The notes under the pieces were generated by a model that had not been told where the DNA came from, did no database searches, and saw only the letters and a list, made by a program, of their open reading frames with translations. Source: Gloeomargarita lithophora Alchichica-D10 (GTDB lineage: Bacteria; Cyanobacteriota; Cyanobacteriia; Gloeomargaritales; Gloeomargaritaceae). From it: DNA of 64,000 nucleotides. The position numbers were made by a program, and so were the translations under genes. Every line of letters starts with the position of its first letter. Within the stretch, counting starts at the first letter, position 1. This document shows positions 1 to 10,138 of the stretch, one piece after another. The stretch spans positions 1,268,362 to 1,332,361 of the forward strand of contig NZ_CP017675.1 in the NCBI RefSeq assembly GCF_001870225.1, in the 5' to 3' direction.

Positions 1-820
1 CCTGCCGGAGCCGCAGAACCAGATAATCCTGTACATAGCGGCTGGAGTGGTACACCCGATAAAACTGGCGAATCGTCTCACAGGCCACCGCCACCGAATC
101 GGTAATGGTATAAAGTTCCATATCCTGGGGGCTGATCAAATGGGTGCGCCAAAAATACTCCCGCACATAGGTAGCCCAGGCGTGCCAGTAGGTACTGCCC
201 GGATGGTCCAACAGCACAATCGGAATCGGCGGACAGCGACCATTTTGGCATAAAGTCAAGGCTTCAAATACCTCATCTTGCGTCCCAAACCCCCCCGGAA
301 AGGCACAGACCGCATCGGTTTCCCGGATGAAAAATAACTTGCGAGTAAAAAAATACTTGAAATCAATCAAGCGGGGACTATCGCTAATAAACACATTACT
401 GGACTGTTCAAAGGGCAGTTGGATATTCAACCCAAAGGAATGCGCCGCCCCCGCCCCCGCATTGCCCGCCTGCATGATGCCGCCCCCGGCGCCGGTCATC
501 ACCATAAACCCCTGTTCAGCGATCCGGCGGGCAAATTCCACCGCCAATTGATAATCCGGCGCATCGGTACCCAGTCGGGCTGACCCAAACAGGGCAATTT
601 TCCGCACCCGCCGGTAGGGTTGAAACACCCGGAACCCCTGCTCCATATCCTGGATCGCCCCGGCGATAATTTTCCAGTCCAAGCGTTCCAGGTCGGTCTG
701 GGACAACCGCAACAACCCCTCCAATGCCCGCCGCATCCATTTACCGTGCTTTGCCGTAGCCAATTCCTGCAACCAACCCAGCAATGCCGGGGTTAAATCC
801 CCATGCGGGTCACCGTTCAT
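1..820 (-). CDS. LOG family protein (lysine decarboxylase-like Rossmann fold), 3' end outside window
   Basis: The reading frame runs leftward off the window edge, so the C-terminus is missing; about 273 codons are visible. Two signatures identify the LOG/TIGR00730-type nucleotide-binding fold: a glycine-rich GAGGGIMQAG stretch about halfway and PGGFGTQDE further on (the PGGxGTxxE motif). Some family members are cytokinin-activating phosphoribohydrolases acting on nucleoside 5'-monophosphates. The long N-terminal extension of about 70 residues before the Rossmann core suggests one of the longer bacterial LOG types of unknown substrate. The ATG at 818-820 overlaps the stop of the upstream DUF4330 gene as ATGA, so the two are probably translationally coupled. 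Confidence 0.85.
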   Translation of the reverse strand, partial: MNGDPHGDLTPALLGWLQELATAKHGKWMRRALEGLLRLSQTDLERLDWKIIAGAIQDMEQGFRVFQPYRRVRKIALFGSARLGTDAPDYQLAVEFARRIAEQGFMVMTGAGGGIMQAGNAGAGAAHSFGLNIQLPFEQSSNVFISDSPRLIDFKYFFTRKLFFIRETDAVCAFPGGFGTQDEVFEALTLCQNGRCPPIPIVLLDHPGSTYWHAWATYVREYFWRTHLISPQDMELYTITDSVAVACETIRQFYRVYHSSRYVQDYLVLRLRQ

Positions 821-1335
821 GCCCCCACCCGCACATCCATCACCGAACCCCGGAGATTGTACTGCGCTCCTTCCAACTCCACCGGCACCCCCACCTTAAT
901 TTTGCTATTGCCCAGCACCGCCCCCCCATCCGCCACCTGCGCCGTCCCCGCCAAGGTAATTACCATATCGCGCAAAAAACGGGTTTGGGAACGGGTATCC
1001 GCCATAAATTTCACCGACCCGTCCGGCTGGGGCACCTCCACCTCCGGCGGAAAAATGGTGAGATTTTTAATTTTCAGAGTCCCGGAGGGCTGATTTCGCA
1101 CAATAAAGCTGGCCTGATCCCCCCGGCGCACCAACTCCTCCGGGCGGGCAATGCTCAAGCCCCGCACGATCATATCAATTTCCACCGACCGACTCGGCCC
1201 CACCTGCGCCACCGAACCCGTCCCCCCCGGCACCAAAAAAATTCCCACCAACACCAGCAACACCACCCCCACAGCGGCCAGGTCAATTACACTAATTTTG
1301 CCCCCAAGCCGCCCCTGCCGGTCAATCCATGCCAT
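817..1335 (-). CDS. DUF4330 domain protein, single-pass membrane
   Basis: A 172-residue protein with one hydrophobic segment at about residues 16-36, preceded by a short basic N-terminus, then a soluble beta-rich domain. The pattern matches the cyanobacterial DUF4330 family, whose function is unknown. The topology predicts a cytoplasmic N-terminus and a periplasmic or lumenal C-terminal domain. It is the first gene of a two-gene unit with the LOG-family gene (4 nt overlap). Family assignment is from recognition of the overall sequence and not from a catalytic motif. Confidence 0.7.
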   Translation of the reverse strand: MAWIDRQGRLGGKISVIDLAAVGVVLLVLVGIFLVPGGTGSVAQVGPSRSVEIDMIVRGLSIARPEELVRRGDQASFIVRNQPSGTLKIKNLTIFPPEVEVPQPDGSVKFMADTRSQTRFLRDMVITLAGTAQVADGGAVLGNSKIKVGVPVELEGAQYNLRGSVMDVRVGA

Positions 1336-1390
1336 CGCTTTGCTCCCTTGGTATCCCCTGTATTATCCAATGTTTCTGGGCGCAACCCCA

Positions 1391-2659
1391 TCACAGACTG
1401 GGTGGCTCATCCCGCAACACCCCATGAAAAAATTCCACCGCCTCATTCAGCACCGCAATAAAACGGTCAATTTCCGCCACCGTATTGTAAAAATACAGAC
1501 TGGCGCGGGCGGTAGATTGCACCTGCAAATAACGATGCAAGGGCTGGGTGCAATGATGCCCCGCCCGGATGGCAATCCCCGCCTGATCCAAAATCGTGGC
1601 TAAATCGTGGGGATGAATATCCGCCAGGGTAAACGCCACCAATCCCGCCCGTTCAGGGGGAGGCGGCCCCAGCAAACGAATACCCGGAATTGCCTTTAAT
1701 TTTTGCCACAAATCAGCCACCAATTCCTGCTCATACTCATGGATCGCATCTAAGCTAATATTCTGCAAATAATCCACCGCCGCCCCTAACATAATCGCTT
1801 CGGCAATAGCAGGCGTACCGGCTTCAAATTTGTGGGGAATATCCGCATAGGTACTGTGGTCTAAAAACACATCCACAATCATTTCCCCACCACCCAAAAA
1901 GGGGGGCATCTGGCGCAAAAGTTCCGGTTTCCCATAGAGAAATCCCGCCCCGGTCGGGCCACACATTTTATGCCCGGAAGCCATCAACCAATCACAGTCC
2001 AAAACCTGCACATCCACGACCATGTGGGGCACCGCTTGGCAGGCATCCAGCAGTACTTTGGCTCCCCAATGATGCGCCGATTGGATGATTTCTGCAACCG
2101 GATTCACACAGCCCAAAGTATTAGAAACATAACTACACGCCACCAGTTTGGTGCGATTGGATAAAAGGGATTGGTAATGCTGTAGATCAAAGGTTTCCTG
2201 GGTTGTTAAAGGCACAAATTTAAGTATGGCTCCCGTGCGTTGGGCGACCCATTGCCAGGGGACTAAATTGCTATGGTGTTCCATCACCGTCAGAATGATT
2301 TCATCCCCCGGTTGCAGTTGCGTCATCCCCCAACTATAGGCGACCAAATTAATCGCTTCCGAGGCATTGCGGGTAAAAATCAGACATTCATCCTGGGGTG
2401 CATGGATCAATTCGGCGCATTTATTGCGGGCGGTTTCGTAGGCCTCGGTCGCCCGATTGCTCAGGGTATGCACGCCCCGATGCACATTGGCATTGGCGTA
2501 TTCGTAGTACCCCTGCAAACTTTGCAAAACCTGCCGGGGTTTTTGGGACGTGGCCGCATTGTCAAAATAAATCAAAGGGTGGCCGTGAATTTCCTGATCC
2601 AAGAGCGGGAAATCCCCCCGGGTGATGGCCGCTAAATTCCGCAGGGTGGTCACGGTCAT
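1391..2659 (-). CDS. sufS: SufS cysteine desulfurase (class II, PLP-dependent)
   Basis: This enzyme mobilises sulfur from cysteine for Fe-S cluster assembly by the SUF system. Visible hallmarks are [11 protein letters not shown] near the N-terminus, the PLP lysine in [17 protein letters not shown], and the persulfide-bearing cysteine in [14 protein letters not shown] near the C-terminus. The start at 2659 is preferred because this ATG overlaps the sufD stop as ATGA. An in-frame ATG 57 nt upstream lies inside sufD and would add an atypical leader. It is the last gene of the sufC-sufD-sufS unit, which is tightly coupled by overlaps. Confidence 0.93.
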   Translation of the reverse strand: MTVTTLRNLAAITRGDFPLLDQEIHGHPLIYFDNAATSQKPRQVLQSLQGYYEYANANVHRGVHTLSNRATEAYETARNKCAELIHAPQDECLIFTRNASEAINLVAYSWGMTQLQPGDEIILTVMEHHSNLVPWQWVAQRTGAILKFVPLTTQETFDLQHYQSLLSNRTKLVACSYVSNTLGCVNPVAEIIQSAHHWGAKVLLDACQAVPHMVVDVQVLDCDWLMASGHKMCGPTGAGFLYGKPELLRQMPPFLGGGEMIVDVFLDHSTYADIPHKFEAGTPAIAEAIMLGAAVDYLQNISLDAIHEYEQELVADLWQKLKAIPGIRLLGPPPPERAGLVAFTLADIHPHDLATILDQAGIAIRAGHHCTQPLHRYLQVQSTARASLYFYNTVAEIDRFIAVLNEAVEFFHGVLRDEPPSL

Positions 2660-3900
2660 GGGGTCGCCTCCGTTGGCTGGGATTGGGTCAATTTTTGCAT
2701 CCAGAGGTGACAGCACTGCCGCAGGGTCGGAAAAGGAATTTCCCGCAGGAGTTCCTCGGCAAATCCCGCCACCACCAAGGAACGGGCGGCGCTGGGGTCA
2801 ATGCCCCGACTTTGCAAATAAAACAGGGTCGCCGGGTCTAAATCACTCACCGTCGCCCCGTGGGTACATTTCACATTGTCCGCCTGAATTGCCAACTGGG
2901 GGCGGGTATCCACCTTGGCCTGTTTGGATAAGAGCAAATTCTGGTTGAGTTGCCCCGCATCGGTCAACTGCGCCACCGGTGCCACCCGCACCAGACCATG
3001 AAAAACCGCCTGCCCCTGGTGCGCCACCACACATTTATGCACTTGGCGACTGGTTCCCTGGGGATGGTCATGGGTAATCACACTGTGCATATCGCTGTGT
3101 TGCCGTCCCCCCACCAAACTCAACCCCCGGAGTTGGGTAAAAGTTCCCGTCCCCGCCTGGCAAATCACCGGCTCACACCGACTCCACCGTGCCCCCGCAC
3201 TCACCGTCCGCAGGGTGTAATGGCTGTCTTGAGCTTGCTCTACTCCCAGGCGCAGTAGATGGACAGATTGTAATGATTCTCGCTGGACAATGTAATGCTG
3301 TAACTGGCTCCCCTGCCCCAGGTGAATCTCCACCACCCCATTTGTCCAGCAGGTGCCTGTGCTGACATATTCCTCCACCAGGGTCAAACTCGCCCCCGGT
3401 GCCAGGATCACCACCCACCGGGGACAGGCCAGCACCGGGGCTTCCCCCGCCTGACTCTGGTGAATGAGGTGCAAAGGAGATATGGGATTTCCCATCACCC
3501 GTACCACGGTTATCCCCGGCACAGCGGCTTGATTTAAGGCCGTGAACCCATCCGCAGGCAGTCCCCGCCCCAGATGCTCCCGTTCCGCCGGGGATAAATC
3601 CTGCCAATCCCCCAAAATTACGCCGGGGGGCAGTTCCCCGTGATCCCGCACTCTCCCATTGACCAGGGTAATGTGGCAAGGCAATTCGGGAACCGGCTCG
3701 ATTTTGCTGAGGTCAACCCCATCCCCTTGAGCCAACCGAAAAGGAGTCGCCAAAACCGATGGCACCGCCGTCCCCCGCCAGGCTTCCCGGTCGAATACCG
3801 GCCAATTTGGCTGGGCTACCTGCGCCACCGCCCGCTCCCGCCAGGCCAGAAATTCCCCACTCCCCAGGGTTGACCGCCCGGTGAGCCATTCAGTCCCCAT
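2656..3900 (-). CDS. sufD: SufD, Fe-S cluster assembly scaffold subunit
   Basis: About 414 residues with the typical SufB/SufD C-terminal beta-helix features, including the stretch around [21 protein letters not shown] and the [20 protein letters not shown] region. SufD pairs with SufB and the ATPase SufC in the SufBCD scaffold. The ATG at 3898-3900 lies within the end of sufC (11 nt overlap), and the stop overlaps the sufS start, so sufC-D-S is a coupled operon. A longer reading frame upstream would overlap sufC by about 86 nt and is less likely. Confidence 0.9.
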   Translation of the reverse strand: MGTEWLTGRSTLGSGEFLAWRERAVAQVAQPNWPVFDREAWRGTAVPSVLATPFRLAQGDGVDLSKIEPVPELPCHITLVNGRVRDHGELPPGVILGDWQDLSPAEREHLGRGLPADGFTALNQAAVPGITVVRVMGNPISPLHLIHQSQAGEAPVLACPRWVVILAPGASLTLVEEYVSTGTCWTNGVVEIHLGQGSQLQHYIVQRESLQSVHLLRLGVEQAQDSHYTLRTVSAGARWSRCEPVICQAGTGTFTQLRGLSLVGGRQHSDMHSVITHDHPQGTSRQVHKCVVAHQGQAVFHGLVRVAPVAQLTDAGQLNQNLLLSKQAKVDTRPQLAIQADNVKCTHGATVSDLDPATLFYLQSRGIDPSAARSLVVAGFAEELLREIPFPTLRQCCHLWMQKLTQSQPTEATP

Positions 3901-4684
3901 CGCCGTCCCCACGCAACCAGTCGTACCCCCGCACCTCCAGTTCCCGCGCCAACTCCTGGGTGCCAGTGCGGACAATCCGCCCCCCCTCCATCACATGGAC
4001 AAATTGGGGCGTAATGTAGTTCAACAACCGCTGGTAATGGGTAATCAAAATCACCCCATTATCCCGATTAATCAACTGATTAATGCCGCCCGCTACAATC
4101 CGCAGAGCATCAATATCCAAACCGGAATCCGTCTCATCCAAAATCGCTAATTCCGGTGCCAACAAAGCCATTTGCAGAATTTCATTGCGCTTTTTTTCTC
4201 CCCCGGAAAAACCCTCATTCACACTCCGGGACAAGAAGGCCGCATCCATTTGCACAATTCCTAATTTTTCCTGGATCAAATCATCAAAATCTAAAACATC
4301 CAATTCGGGTAAATTTTGGGCTTTGCAACGAGTATTATAGGCCAACCGTAAAAAATCCCCATTGGTCACCCCCGGAATTTCCAAAGGATACTGAAATCCC
4401 AAAAATATACCCAAATGCGCCCGTTCTTCCGGGGCGAAACCCAATAAATCCTGGCCTCGATACCAGACTTCCCCCCCGGTGACGGTGTAATCGGGATGCC
4501 CCGCCAAAACCTTGGCAAGGGTACTTTTCCCAGAACCGTTTGGCCCCATAATTGCATGGACTTCCCCGGTTTTGACCGTTAAATTTACCCCTTTGAGAAT
4601 GGGGATGCCCTCGATTTCTGCGGTCAATTCCCGAATAGTTAATAGGGCTTGGGTAGTAGTTTCAGGCACAACAGCAACAGTCAT
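3890..4684 (-). CDS. sufC: SufC, ABC-type ATPase of the SUF Fe-S scaffold
   Basis: A 264-residue cytosolic ABC ATPase. Walker A is GPNGSGKST (about residues 48-56), the signature is [10 protein letters not shown], Walker B is [12 protein letters not shown], and the switch histidine sits in [12 protein letters not shown]. The SGGEKKR and DETDSGLD forms are SufC-specific. It powers SufB2C2D-type assembly of Fe-S clusters. In most cyanobacteria I would expect sufB immediately upstream. Here the next upstream gene is an M16 peptidase 98 nt away, so sufB must lie elsewhere. Confidence 0.95.
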   Translation of the reverse strand: MTVAVVPETTTQALLTIRELTAEIEGIPILKGVNLTVKTGEVHAIMGPNGSGKSTLAKVLAGHPDYTVTGGEVWYRGQDLLGFAPEERAHLGIFLGFQYPLEIPGVTNGDFLRLAYNTRCKAQNLPELDVLDFDDLIQEKLGIVQMDAAFLSRSVNEGFSGGEKKRNEILQMALLAPELAILDETDSGLDIDALRIVAGGINQLINRDNGVILITHYQRLLNYITPQFVHVMEGGRIVRTGTQELARELEVRGYDWLRGDGDGD

Positions 4685-4782
4685 TCAACAACCTACATAA
4701 CATTCAAACTAGGGCGAGCTTTCCCCCTATTCCCAAGCTAACACCTCCCAGCAGGGGTCGCAAGGAATGGTTACCGCCGGGG

Positions 4783-6072
4783 TTACCCCTGGGGACGCAT
4801 CACCACCTGACCCATCAACGCCGGGGTGAGGTAGGTTTGTGCCACTTGTTGCAGTACACCCGCCTGCAAACTCCCCACCGTACCAGGGTAGCCCAACCCA
4901 GGGCTAATATCCCCCAACACGGTTTGGTAATAGCCGTACAGTGCCGCCCGCTCCGCCGGGGTTTCGTTGGCAAAGATAAACCGGCTGGCTACCCTGCGCC
5001 GTAGATGGGCTAATTCCGTCGCCCCAATCGGTTCTGCGGCCAAGCGCGCCATGTGTTCCCCAATTACTTCCAGCACCGCCGGTAAATGCGCCGCTGACCC
5101 TTGCACGCCAATCCAAAACAAACCCTGATGCACAAAACTCATATTTTGGACAGTAATGCCCGTCACCCAACCCCGCTCGTGGCGCAGTTCCCACACCAGA
5201 CGGGCGGTACGGCCTTGTCCCAAAATCATCGCCAGGGCATCCAGGGCGCACACGGTATTAAAGTCCGTCAAACCGGGCACTCGCCAGGAAAGTACCAAGC
5301 GCGCCTGTTGCACATCGTCAACTAATTCTTCCCCGTGCAGGAAGGTACAGACCGGGTTGGGAAAGGGACAACCGGGAGCCGGGTCACCCCCCTGGCGTTC
5401 GCTCAGACAGGGCACCACCACTTCCAGCAGATGTTCTACGGTCAAATCCCCCACCACCACCGCCGTCAACCGTTCCGGGCCGTACCATTGCTGATGAAAA
5501 GCCTGCATCGCCTGGGGCGTGAGTTGGGCGACCCCAGCCGCGGGTCCCAAGACCGGACGGGCGTAGGGCAAACCCGCAAAGGCCAATTCCAAGACCCGTT
5601 GCATCAACCGGCGTTGGGGCACATCCTGCGTCCGGCGAATTTCCTCCAACACCACCTGCCGTTCCCGCTGAAATTCCTCATCCGCCAACCCCGGTGCCAT
5701 CACCAGGTCAATCAACAGGGGTGCCACCTCCGGGAAATCCTGGGGGGCGGTGGTGACAAAAAACTGGGTATATTCCTGGCTGGTGGCCGCATTGGTCATC
5801 CCCCCCACCCGTTCCACCCGCTGTTCAAACTGCCCCAGGGGAATCCGGTCGTTGCCCTTGAAGACCATGTGTTCCAAAAAGTGCGCCATGCCATTGTGCT
5901 TGTCCGGTTCGTGCTGGGAACCACAGCCCATCCAGAGCGAAAAATTCACCGTTGCCCCCGGCATCCGCTGGGCAATTACCGTGGTGCCATTGGCCAAAAC
6001 CTGTACCGTGGGTGGCTGGGTCAAACCCAGGGACTCGCCCTCCTGGATGACCAACTCACTGGGTGCAAACAT
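4783..6072 (-). CDS. M16 family zinc metallopeptidase (processing-peptidase-like)
   Basis: A 429-residue protein. The inverted zinc motif HXXEH is present as HFLEHMVFKG at about residue 65, with the third ligand likely in the ..VVLEEIRRTQD.. helix about 75 residues later. This is the active type of M16 half-protein (PqqL/mitochondrial processing peptidase beta type). Cyanobacteria often carry a second, non-catalytic M16 subunit next door; none is seen here. No signal peptide is obvious. It is read in the same direction as the suf genes but 98 nt upstream of them, so co-transcription is only possible. Confidence 0.88.
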   Translation of the reverse strand: MFAPSELVIQEGESLGLTQPPTVQVLANGTTVIAQRMPGATVNFSLWMGCGSQHEPDKHNGMAHFLEHMVFKGNDRIPLGQFEQRVERVGGMTNAATSQEYTQFFVTTAPQDFPEVAPLLIDLVMAPGLADEEFQRERQVVLEEIRRTQDVPQRRLMQRVLELAFAGLPYARPVLGPAAGVAQLTPQAMQAFHQQWYGPERLTAVVVGDLTVEHLLEVVVPCLSERQGGDPAPGCPFPNPVCTFLHGEELVDDVQQARLVLSWRVPGLTDFNTVCALDALAMILGQGRTARLVWELRHERGWVTGITVQNMSFVHQGLFWIGVQGSAAHLPAVLEVIGEHMARLAAEPIGATELAHLRRRVASRFIFANETPAERAALYGYYQTVLGDISPGLGYPGTVGSLQAGVLQQVAQTYLTPALMGQVVMRPQG

Positions 6073-6152
6073 CGCAACCTTTAACGTAATACCTTAAATA
6101 TCATAACTCGCAGTTTGTCCCTTGGACATTCCAATTGCCGCTAGGATTCCCG

Positions 6153-7208
6153 TTATGACTGATTCTGTTGCAACCATTGTTCCACCCGTTCGCCCCAAGC
6201 CGCCAGGGAAAATTCCTGCTCCGCCACCAGGCGACAGTGCTGGCGGTGGATTTGCCCCACTTGGGTAACCGCTTGAGCTAAACCCGCCACATCCCCCGGC
6301 GGCACCAACCAGCCCGTTTCCCCAGGGCGTACCAATTCCCCCGGCCCCCCCAGGGCATAGCTCAGTACCGGCACGCCGCAGGCGAGGGCTTCCATGACCA
6401 CGTTGCCAAAGGCTTCGACCCAGTGGGGGGTGACCAGCAGAGCCAGGCATTGCCCCAGATGCTTTTGTAATTCATCCGTACTTAAAAATCCCTGGTAGTA
6501 CCCTTCCGCTTCCGGGAATTGGGTGCATATCCGCCGCCAGTAGTCCGGGTCGTGGATTTTGCCCATGATCCGCAGGGGCATCCCGGTTTGTCTGGATACT
6601 GTCAGGGCATCACCCAAGCCTTTTTCCGGGGCAATCCGTCCCACCCATCCCAGCACCGTTGCCGGTTGGGGGCAAAATTCGTACTGGCTTAAATCCAGGC
6701 CATTGCCAAGGATGGTCGTGCGCTGGGCAATTGCCGCCCCAAAAGTGCTGGCCTGCGCCTGGGTGTGCATGGCAATCCGGTGGGGGTAGGTTTGGGTGAT
6801 CTGGGCGAGCATTTCATCCAGGTAATCCACCAGGGAACCCATGCTGACCAGATGCACCACCGGGCGGTCAAAAAATTGGGTTAGATACAGCGGCAACCAA
6901 TCGTAGGCCAAGTTAATCGCCACATCCCAGGGCTGGGAGCGCACCGCCTGCCACATCCGGCTCAACACACCGCCAGCGGGCATGGTGATGGGGTCTTGGC
7001 GGCCTTGATTTTGGGCAATGGGTTGCACGGCACCCGGAACCGTCATCAGCGGCACCCCCGGTAAGCGAGAACCCGCCGGGGCAATCACCGTCACCGTATG
7101 ACCCCGCTGTTGTAAAGCTATCGCCAAATTCGCCAGGGTCAATTCCACGCCCCCCCCCAACCCAGAACCCAAAGGCCCCACCGGGGTCGAGACACACAAA
7201 ATACGCAT
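6153..7208 (-). CDS. glycosyltransferase family 4 (GT-B fold)
   Basis: The start MRILCVSTPVGPLGSG is followed by a glycine-rich acceptor-side loop (GLGGGVELTLANLA), and the C-terminal half carries the GT4 E-x7-E motif in EAFGNVVMEALACG, then GGPGELV. The fold and motifs fit retaining GT-B glycosyltransferases that use nucleotide sugars, working on exopolysaccharide, lipopolysaccharide or glycolipids. The substrate cannot be read from sequence. An in-frame start 21 nt further upstream exists, but MRIL is the usual first strand. The gene is divergent from the repeat protein beginning at 7337. Confidence 0.85.
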   Translation of the reverse strand: MRILCVSTPVGPLGSGLGGGVELTLANLAIALQQRGHTVTVIAPAGSRLPGVPLMTVPGAVQPIAQNQGRQDPITMPAGGVLSRMWQAVRSQPWDVAINLAYDWLPLYLTQFFDRPVVHLVSMGSLVDYLDEMLAQITQTYPHRIAMHTQAQASTFGAAIAQRTTILGNGLDLSQYEFCPQPATVLGWVGRIAPEKGLGDALTVSRQTGMPLRIMGKIHDPDYWRRICTQFPEAEGYYQGFLSTDELQKHLGQCLALLVTPHWVEAFGNVVMEALACGVPVLSYALGGPGELVRPGETGWLVPPGDVAGLAQAVTQVGQIHRQHCRLVAEQEFSLAAWGERVEQWLQQNQS

Positions 7209-7336
7209 CGGGGATAATGAATAAGACACTTTTTTGCCCCAGTAGGCGACAAAATCCGGGTGTTGCTGTCACAATAATGTTAAAGTACGCCCAAAATATA
7301 AAGTACGCCCAAACTGTAACGGCTAATTTCGCTGGC

Positions 7337-9187
7337 ATGACCCAAACCCCTGACCCCAAACTCATTACCCCCGAAACCCAGCCGGTGACGGTTGCCCCGA
7401 CGGCTTCCTGGTTGGATCGTTGGCCGTTGTTGGTGGCGGGGACAGCACTGGTATCGGGGCTGGTGGGGTTTGGGGCGGTAATTTTGATGTTGCGTCTGCC
7501 CAGTTTTCCCAAGTGTAATAATTTATTTTTGCCCACGGCTTCGGTGGCCAATCGCCTGTACTGCGCCCAGGAAGCGGCCAAAACCAAGGATGTGGCGGGT
7601 TTGGAGCGGGCAATTAATCTGGTGGCGGATTTGCCCCCGGAGCACCCGCAACGGGCGGAAATTGACCGGTTTATCAATAGTTGGGCGATGGATTTGCTGG
7701 CTCTGGCCAACGAACAGGTGCAGGCGGGTAATCTGGAGGCGGCCATTAGCATTACCCAAAAAATTCCCCCCGGCACGGCGGCGGCGCAGTTAGCCCAAGA
7801 AGAACTCCGCAAATGGCAGATGGGTTGGACGGAGGTGACCCGCATTTATGAGGAGGCCGAGGCCGCCCTGCGGAAGGGGGATTGGCGCACGGCAATGGCG
7901 CAGGCCAGTATTTTACCGACCATTAACGAATCCTACGCCCAGACCGCCCGTTACCAAGAATTGAGCCGCATGATCCTCCGTACCCGCCAGGAGGCGACGA
8001 TTCTGGAGCAGGCGGAGGGGTTGGCGCAACAGGGGCAGGTGCAACAACTCCTGGAGGCGATGGCCAAAACCAAAACCATCCCCAAGGACAGCTATCTCTT
8101 TGACCAAGCACAGGCGAAATACCAGCGGTGGGCAAGGGACATTCTCGATGTGGCCGCCCTGCGGGAATTGCGGGCACGGAATCTAGCCGGGGCATTGGCG
8201 GCGGCGCAACAGGTACCGGCGGATGTGAATTTACAAGAAGAGGTTGCCGATTTTACCCTGCTGGCGGAGGCGGAGTCCCAAACCTGGAATGATTCGGTAG
8301 CCGGTTATCAGGCTGCCATTGCCAAGGCCAAGACCCTCGACCCCAGCCGCCCCCTCTACAACCAGGCGCAAATTCAAATCGAAACCTGGCAACAGACGAT
8401 TGTGGCCTTAAATCTTTTGAATCAAGCCCGTCAGGTGGCCGGTGGTCGCACGGTGGCCGCTTGGAACCAGGCCATTGCCCTGGTGCGGCAAATCCCCAGC
8501 AATAACCCCCTGTGGAATCGGGCGCAGGCGGAGGTGGACGGCTGGACGAATCAAATTCAGATTGCCGAGGATAGCCCGATTTTGACCCGTGCCGAGGGGT
8601 TGGCCGCTCCCGCTACGATTGCCGCCTACAGCAGTGCCATTGCCGAAGCCCAACAAATTCGCCCCAGCCGTGCCCTCTACCCCCGGGCGCAGGAGCGGGT
8701 GCGGGAATGGCAAACCCGCCTGGAAACCCTTCAGGATCAGCCCTACCTGGAGGCCGCCAAATTATCTGCCGACCGGGGGGATTGGAGCGGGGCGATCAAC
8801 GAAGCCCGGCGGGTAGCGGCTGGACGGGCGTTGTACAATCAAGCCCAAGGCCAGATCAAGCAATGGCAAGGGCGGGTACAGTTCCAGGATGCGGAAAAAC
8901 AAGCCGCCCTGAATACCCCCAGCGGCTGGGTGCGGGCGATTCAACTGGCCTTGCCCCTGCGGAGCCAAGGGGACATCAAACCCCAGGTGGAGCAGTTATT
9001 GATTCAAAATAGTAATAAATTGCTCGAACAAGCCCGCCAAAACGAAACCAGCAATCCTACGGAAGCCATGAATTGGGCGAAACAAATTCCCCCTGGCACC
9101 CCCGCCCACGTCCCTGCCCAGGAATTGATCCGCAAATTGGCACCCCCGGCACCCAGCCCTTCCCCCCAGGCCAGCCCCACCCCTTAA
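7337..9187 (+). CDS. membrane-anchored helical-repeat protein (cyanobacterial, TPR-like)
   Basis: About 616 residues from the ATG at 7337. There is one transmembrane segment at about residues 32-54, then an almost wholly helical, Ala/Gln-rich region. A degenerate repeat of roughly 30-60 residues recurs, with phrases such as A-x-Q-IPP, Y-x-QAQ-x-x-I-x-x-W and W-x-x-AI-x-x-A. The C-terminus is Pro/Ser-rich. This resembles cyanobacterial proteins often labelled 'chromosome segregation ATPase', but I see no ATPase motif. The likely topology is a short cytosolic tail and a large periplasmic or lumenal solenoid, suited to protein contacts. It is followed 4 nt later by a HAD-like gene. Confidence 0.7.
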   Translation: MTQTPDPKLITPETQPVTVAPTASWLDRWPLLVAGTALVSGLVGFGAVILMLRLPSFPKCNNLFLPTASVANRLYCAQEAAKTKDVAGLERAINLVADLPPEHPQRAEIDRFINSWAMDLLALANEQVQAGNLEAAISITQKIPPGTAAAQLAQEELRKWQMGWTEVTRIYEEAEAALRKGDWRTAMAQASILPTINESYAQTARYQELSRMILRTRQEATILEQAEGLAQQGQVQQLLEAMAKTKTIPKDSYLFDQAQAKYQRWARDILDVAALRELRARNLAGALAAAQQVPADVNLQEEVADFTLLAEAESQTWNDSVAGYQAAIAKAKTLDPSRPLYNQAQIQIETWQQTIVALNLLNQARQVAGGRTVAAWNQAIALVRQIPSNNPLWNRAQAEVDGWTNQIQIAEDSPILTRAEGLAAPATIAAYSSAIAEAQQIRPSRALYPRAQERVREWQTRLETLQDQPYLEAAKLSADRGDWSGAINEARRVAAGRALYNQAQGQIKQWQGRVQFQDAEKQAALNTPSGWVRAIQLALPLRSQGDIKPQVEQLLIQNSNKLLEQARQNETSNPTEAMNWAKQIPPGTPAHVPAQELIRKLAPPAPSPSPQASPTP

Positions 9188-9191
9188 ATTG

Positions 9192-9815
9192 ATGCGTTCC
9201 CGCTTGACAACCGTGGTTTGTCCCCTATCCGGGGTTTTGCTGCGTGACCAACCCCTGCGGGAAAACATATTACAGGAGTTACTGCTTGCGGAAAATATCG
9301 CTCCTCGCCAACAGCACTCCTGGTATCGGGGCGGTTCCGACCGGGAATTTTTGCGGGAAATTTGGCACAGCTATCGCCGTTCGGTGAGCGAACATTATTT
9401 AACTCAATTAACGCAAAAATATCACACCCAATGTCAACAGAAATTAACGCATATTTCCCCCTTACCCTGGTATCCGACGACCCAGGCGTTTCTCCAACAG
9501 GCGCAGGAGCAGGGCTATCAATTAGGTTTACAAACCGAGCAAAATGGTCAAGAATTGCTGAACTTGATGAATGCTGAAATTCCCTGGAGTTTTAGCGTTA
9601 CTGATTACGGCGACTTGGCTGACCCCGAAGCCACCCTGGTCTTAGAAAGTACGCTCTTGGGCATCCAGCGGGCACGGGCGGTGGGGAGTTGGGTGGTGGG
9701 GGTTGCCCAGCAAATGCCCTATCACTGGGTGCAACGCCATGCCCATTGGGCGGTTGACTCTCTGGCGGAGTGGGATTGGGAGCAGTTTAGGACTGCCTTG
9801 TCAGCCCAGGCTTGA
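9192..9815 (+). CDS. HAD-like fold protein, apparently without catalytic aspartates
   Basis: About 207 residues. The overall order looks like a haloacid dehalogenase hydrolase: hydrophobic strand 1 (TTVVCPLSGVLL), a helical cap, a WYPTTQAFLQQAQEQGYQLGLQTEQ segment resembling motif II, and a late VVGVAQQ strand. However, the DxDGT of motif I is replaced by CPLSG, so the nucleophile Asp is absent. This could be a pseudoenzyme or a non-phosphatase relative. The start is 4 nt after the upstream stop; a TTG one codon earlier is also possible. It probably shares a transcript with the upstream repeat protein. Confidence 0.55.
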   Translation: MRSRLTTVVCPLSGVLLRDQPLRENILQELLLAENIAPRQQHSWYRGGSDREFLREIWHSYRRSVSEHYLTQLTQKYHTQCQQKLTHISPLPWYPTTQAFLQQAQEQGYQLGLQTEQNGQELLNLMNAEIPWSFSVTDYGDLADPEATLVLESTLLGIQRARAVGSWVVGVAQQMPYHWVQRHAHWAVDSLAEWDWEQFRTALSAQA

Positions 9816-9961
9816 AATATTCTGAAGAAACACCACCTAATAGGGTCAGATGACAAGATTTGGCTATGATGGCAACAATACATTCCGTAAAAAATGGTTG
9901 GTCTTTACCCCCATGAAATACCTGGACACTGATATATTAGAATAGCGTTGCATTGAATACT

Positions 9962-10081
9962 GGGTACCTCTATAAATTGCAGATTAGCGGTCGCAGGGGG
10001 GCACCCCCCGCCCTTGGTTCTCGATAATACCGGTATTTCAGCGAGGCAACTTTCTGCTGGCATAAATAGATAGAGGTGTCC
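9962..10081. repeat. dispersed hairpin element, copy 1
   Basis: A ~120 bp copy of the window-wide family. The left end reads GGGTACCTCTATAAATTG and the right end is AAATAGATAGAGGTGTCC, imperfect inverted repeats of each other. The centre holds the GC-rich core GGTCGCAGGGGGGCACCCCC and then CCTTGGTTCTCGATAATACC. It fills most of the 323 nt between the HAD-like gene and the VapBC-type pair. No coding potential is visible. Confidence 0.75.
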
Positions 10082-10138
10082 TACTGTCAACTTTTCTTTG
10101 AGATTTACAAATTCAAGGAATAATCAGGAGGTTTAACG

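Noticed and set aside
784..1461. Long plus-strand open frame rich in His, Pro and Arg opposite the DUF4330 gene
   Set aside because: It is the antisense shadow of a GC-rich gene; composition (His/Pro/Arg) is unlike real proteins and no motif is visible.
3173..3679. Minus-strand Gly-rich frame within sufD
   Set aside because: Same-strand shadow frame of sufD with biased Gly content; sufD motifs are in the other frame.
7217..7336. Upstream extension of the repeat protein from 7217
   Set aside because: The extra 40 residues overlap the promoter region of the divergent glycosyltransferase and have no conserved character; ATG 7337 just before the polar tail and membrane helix fits better.
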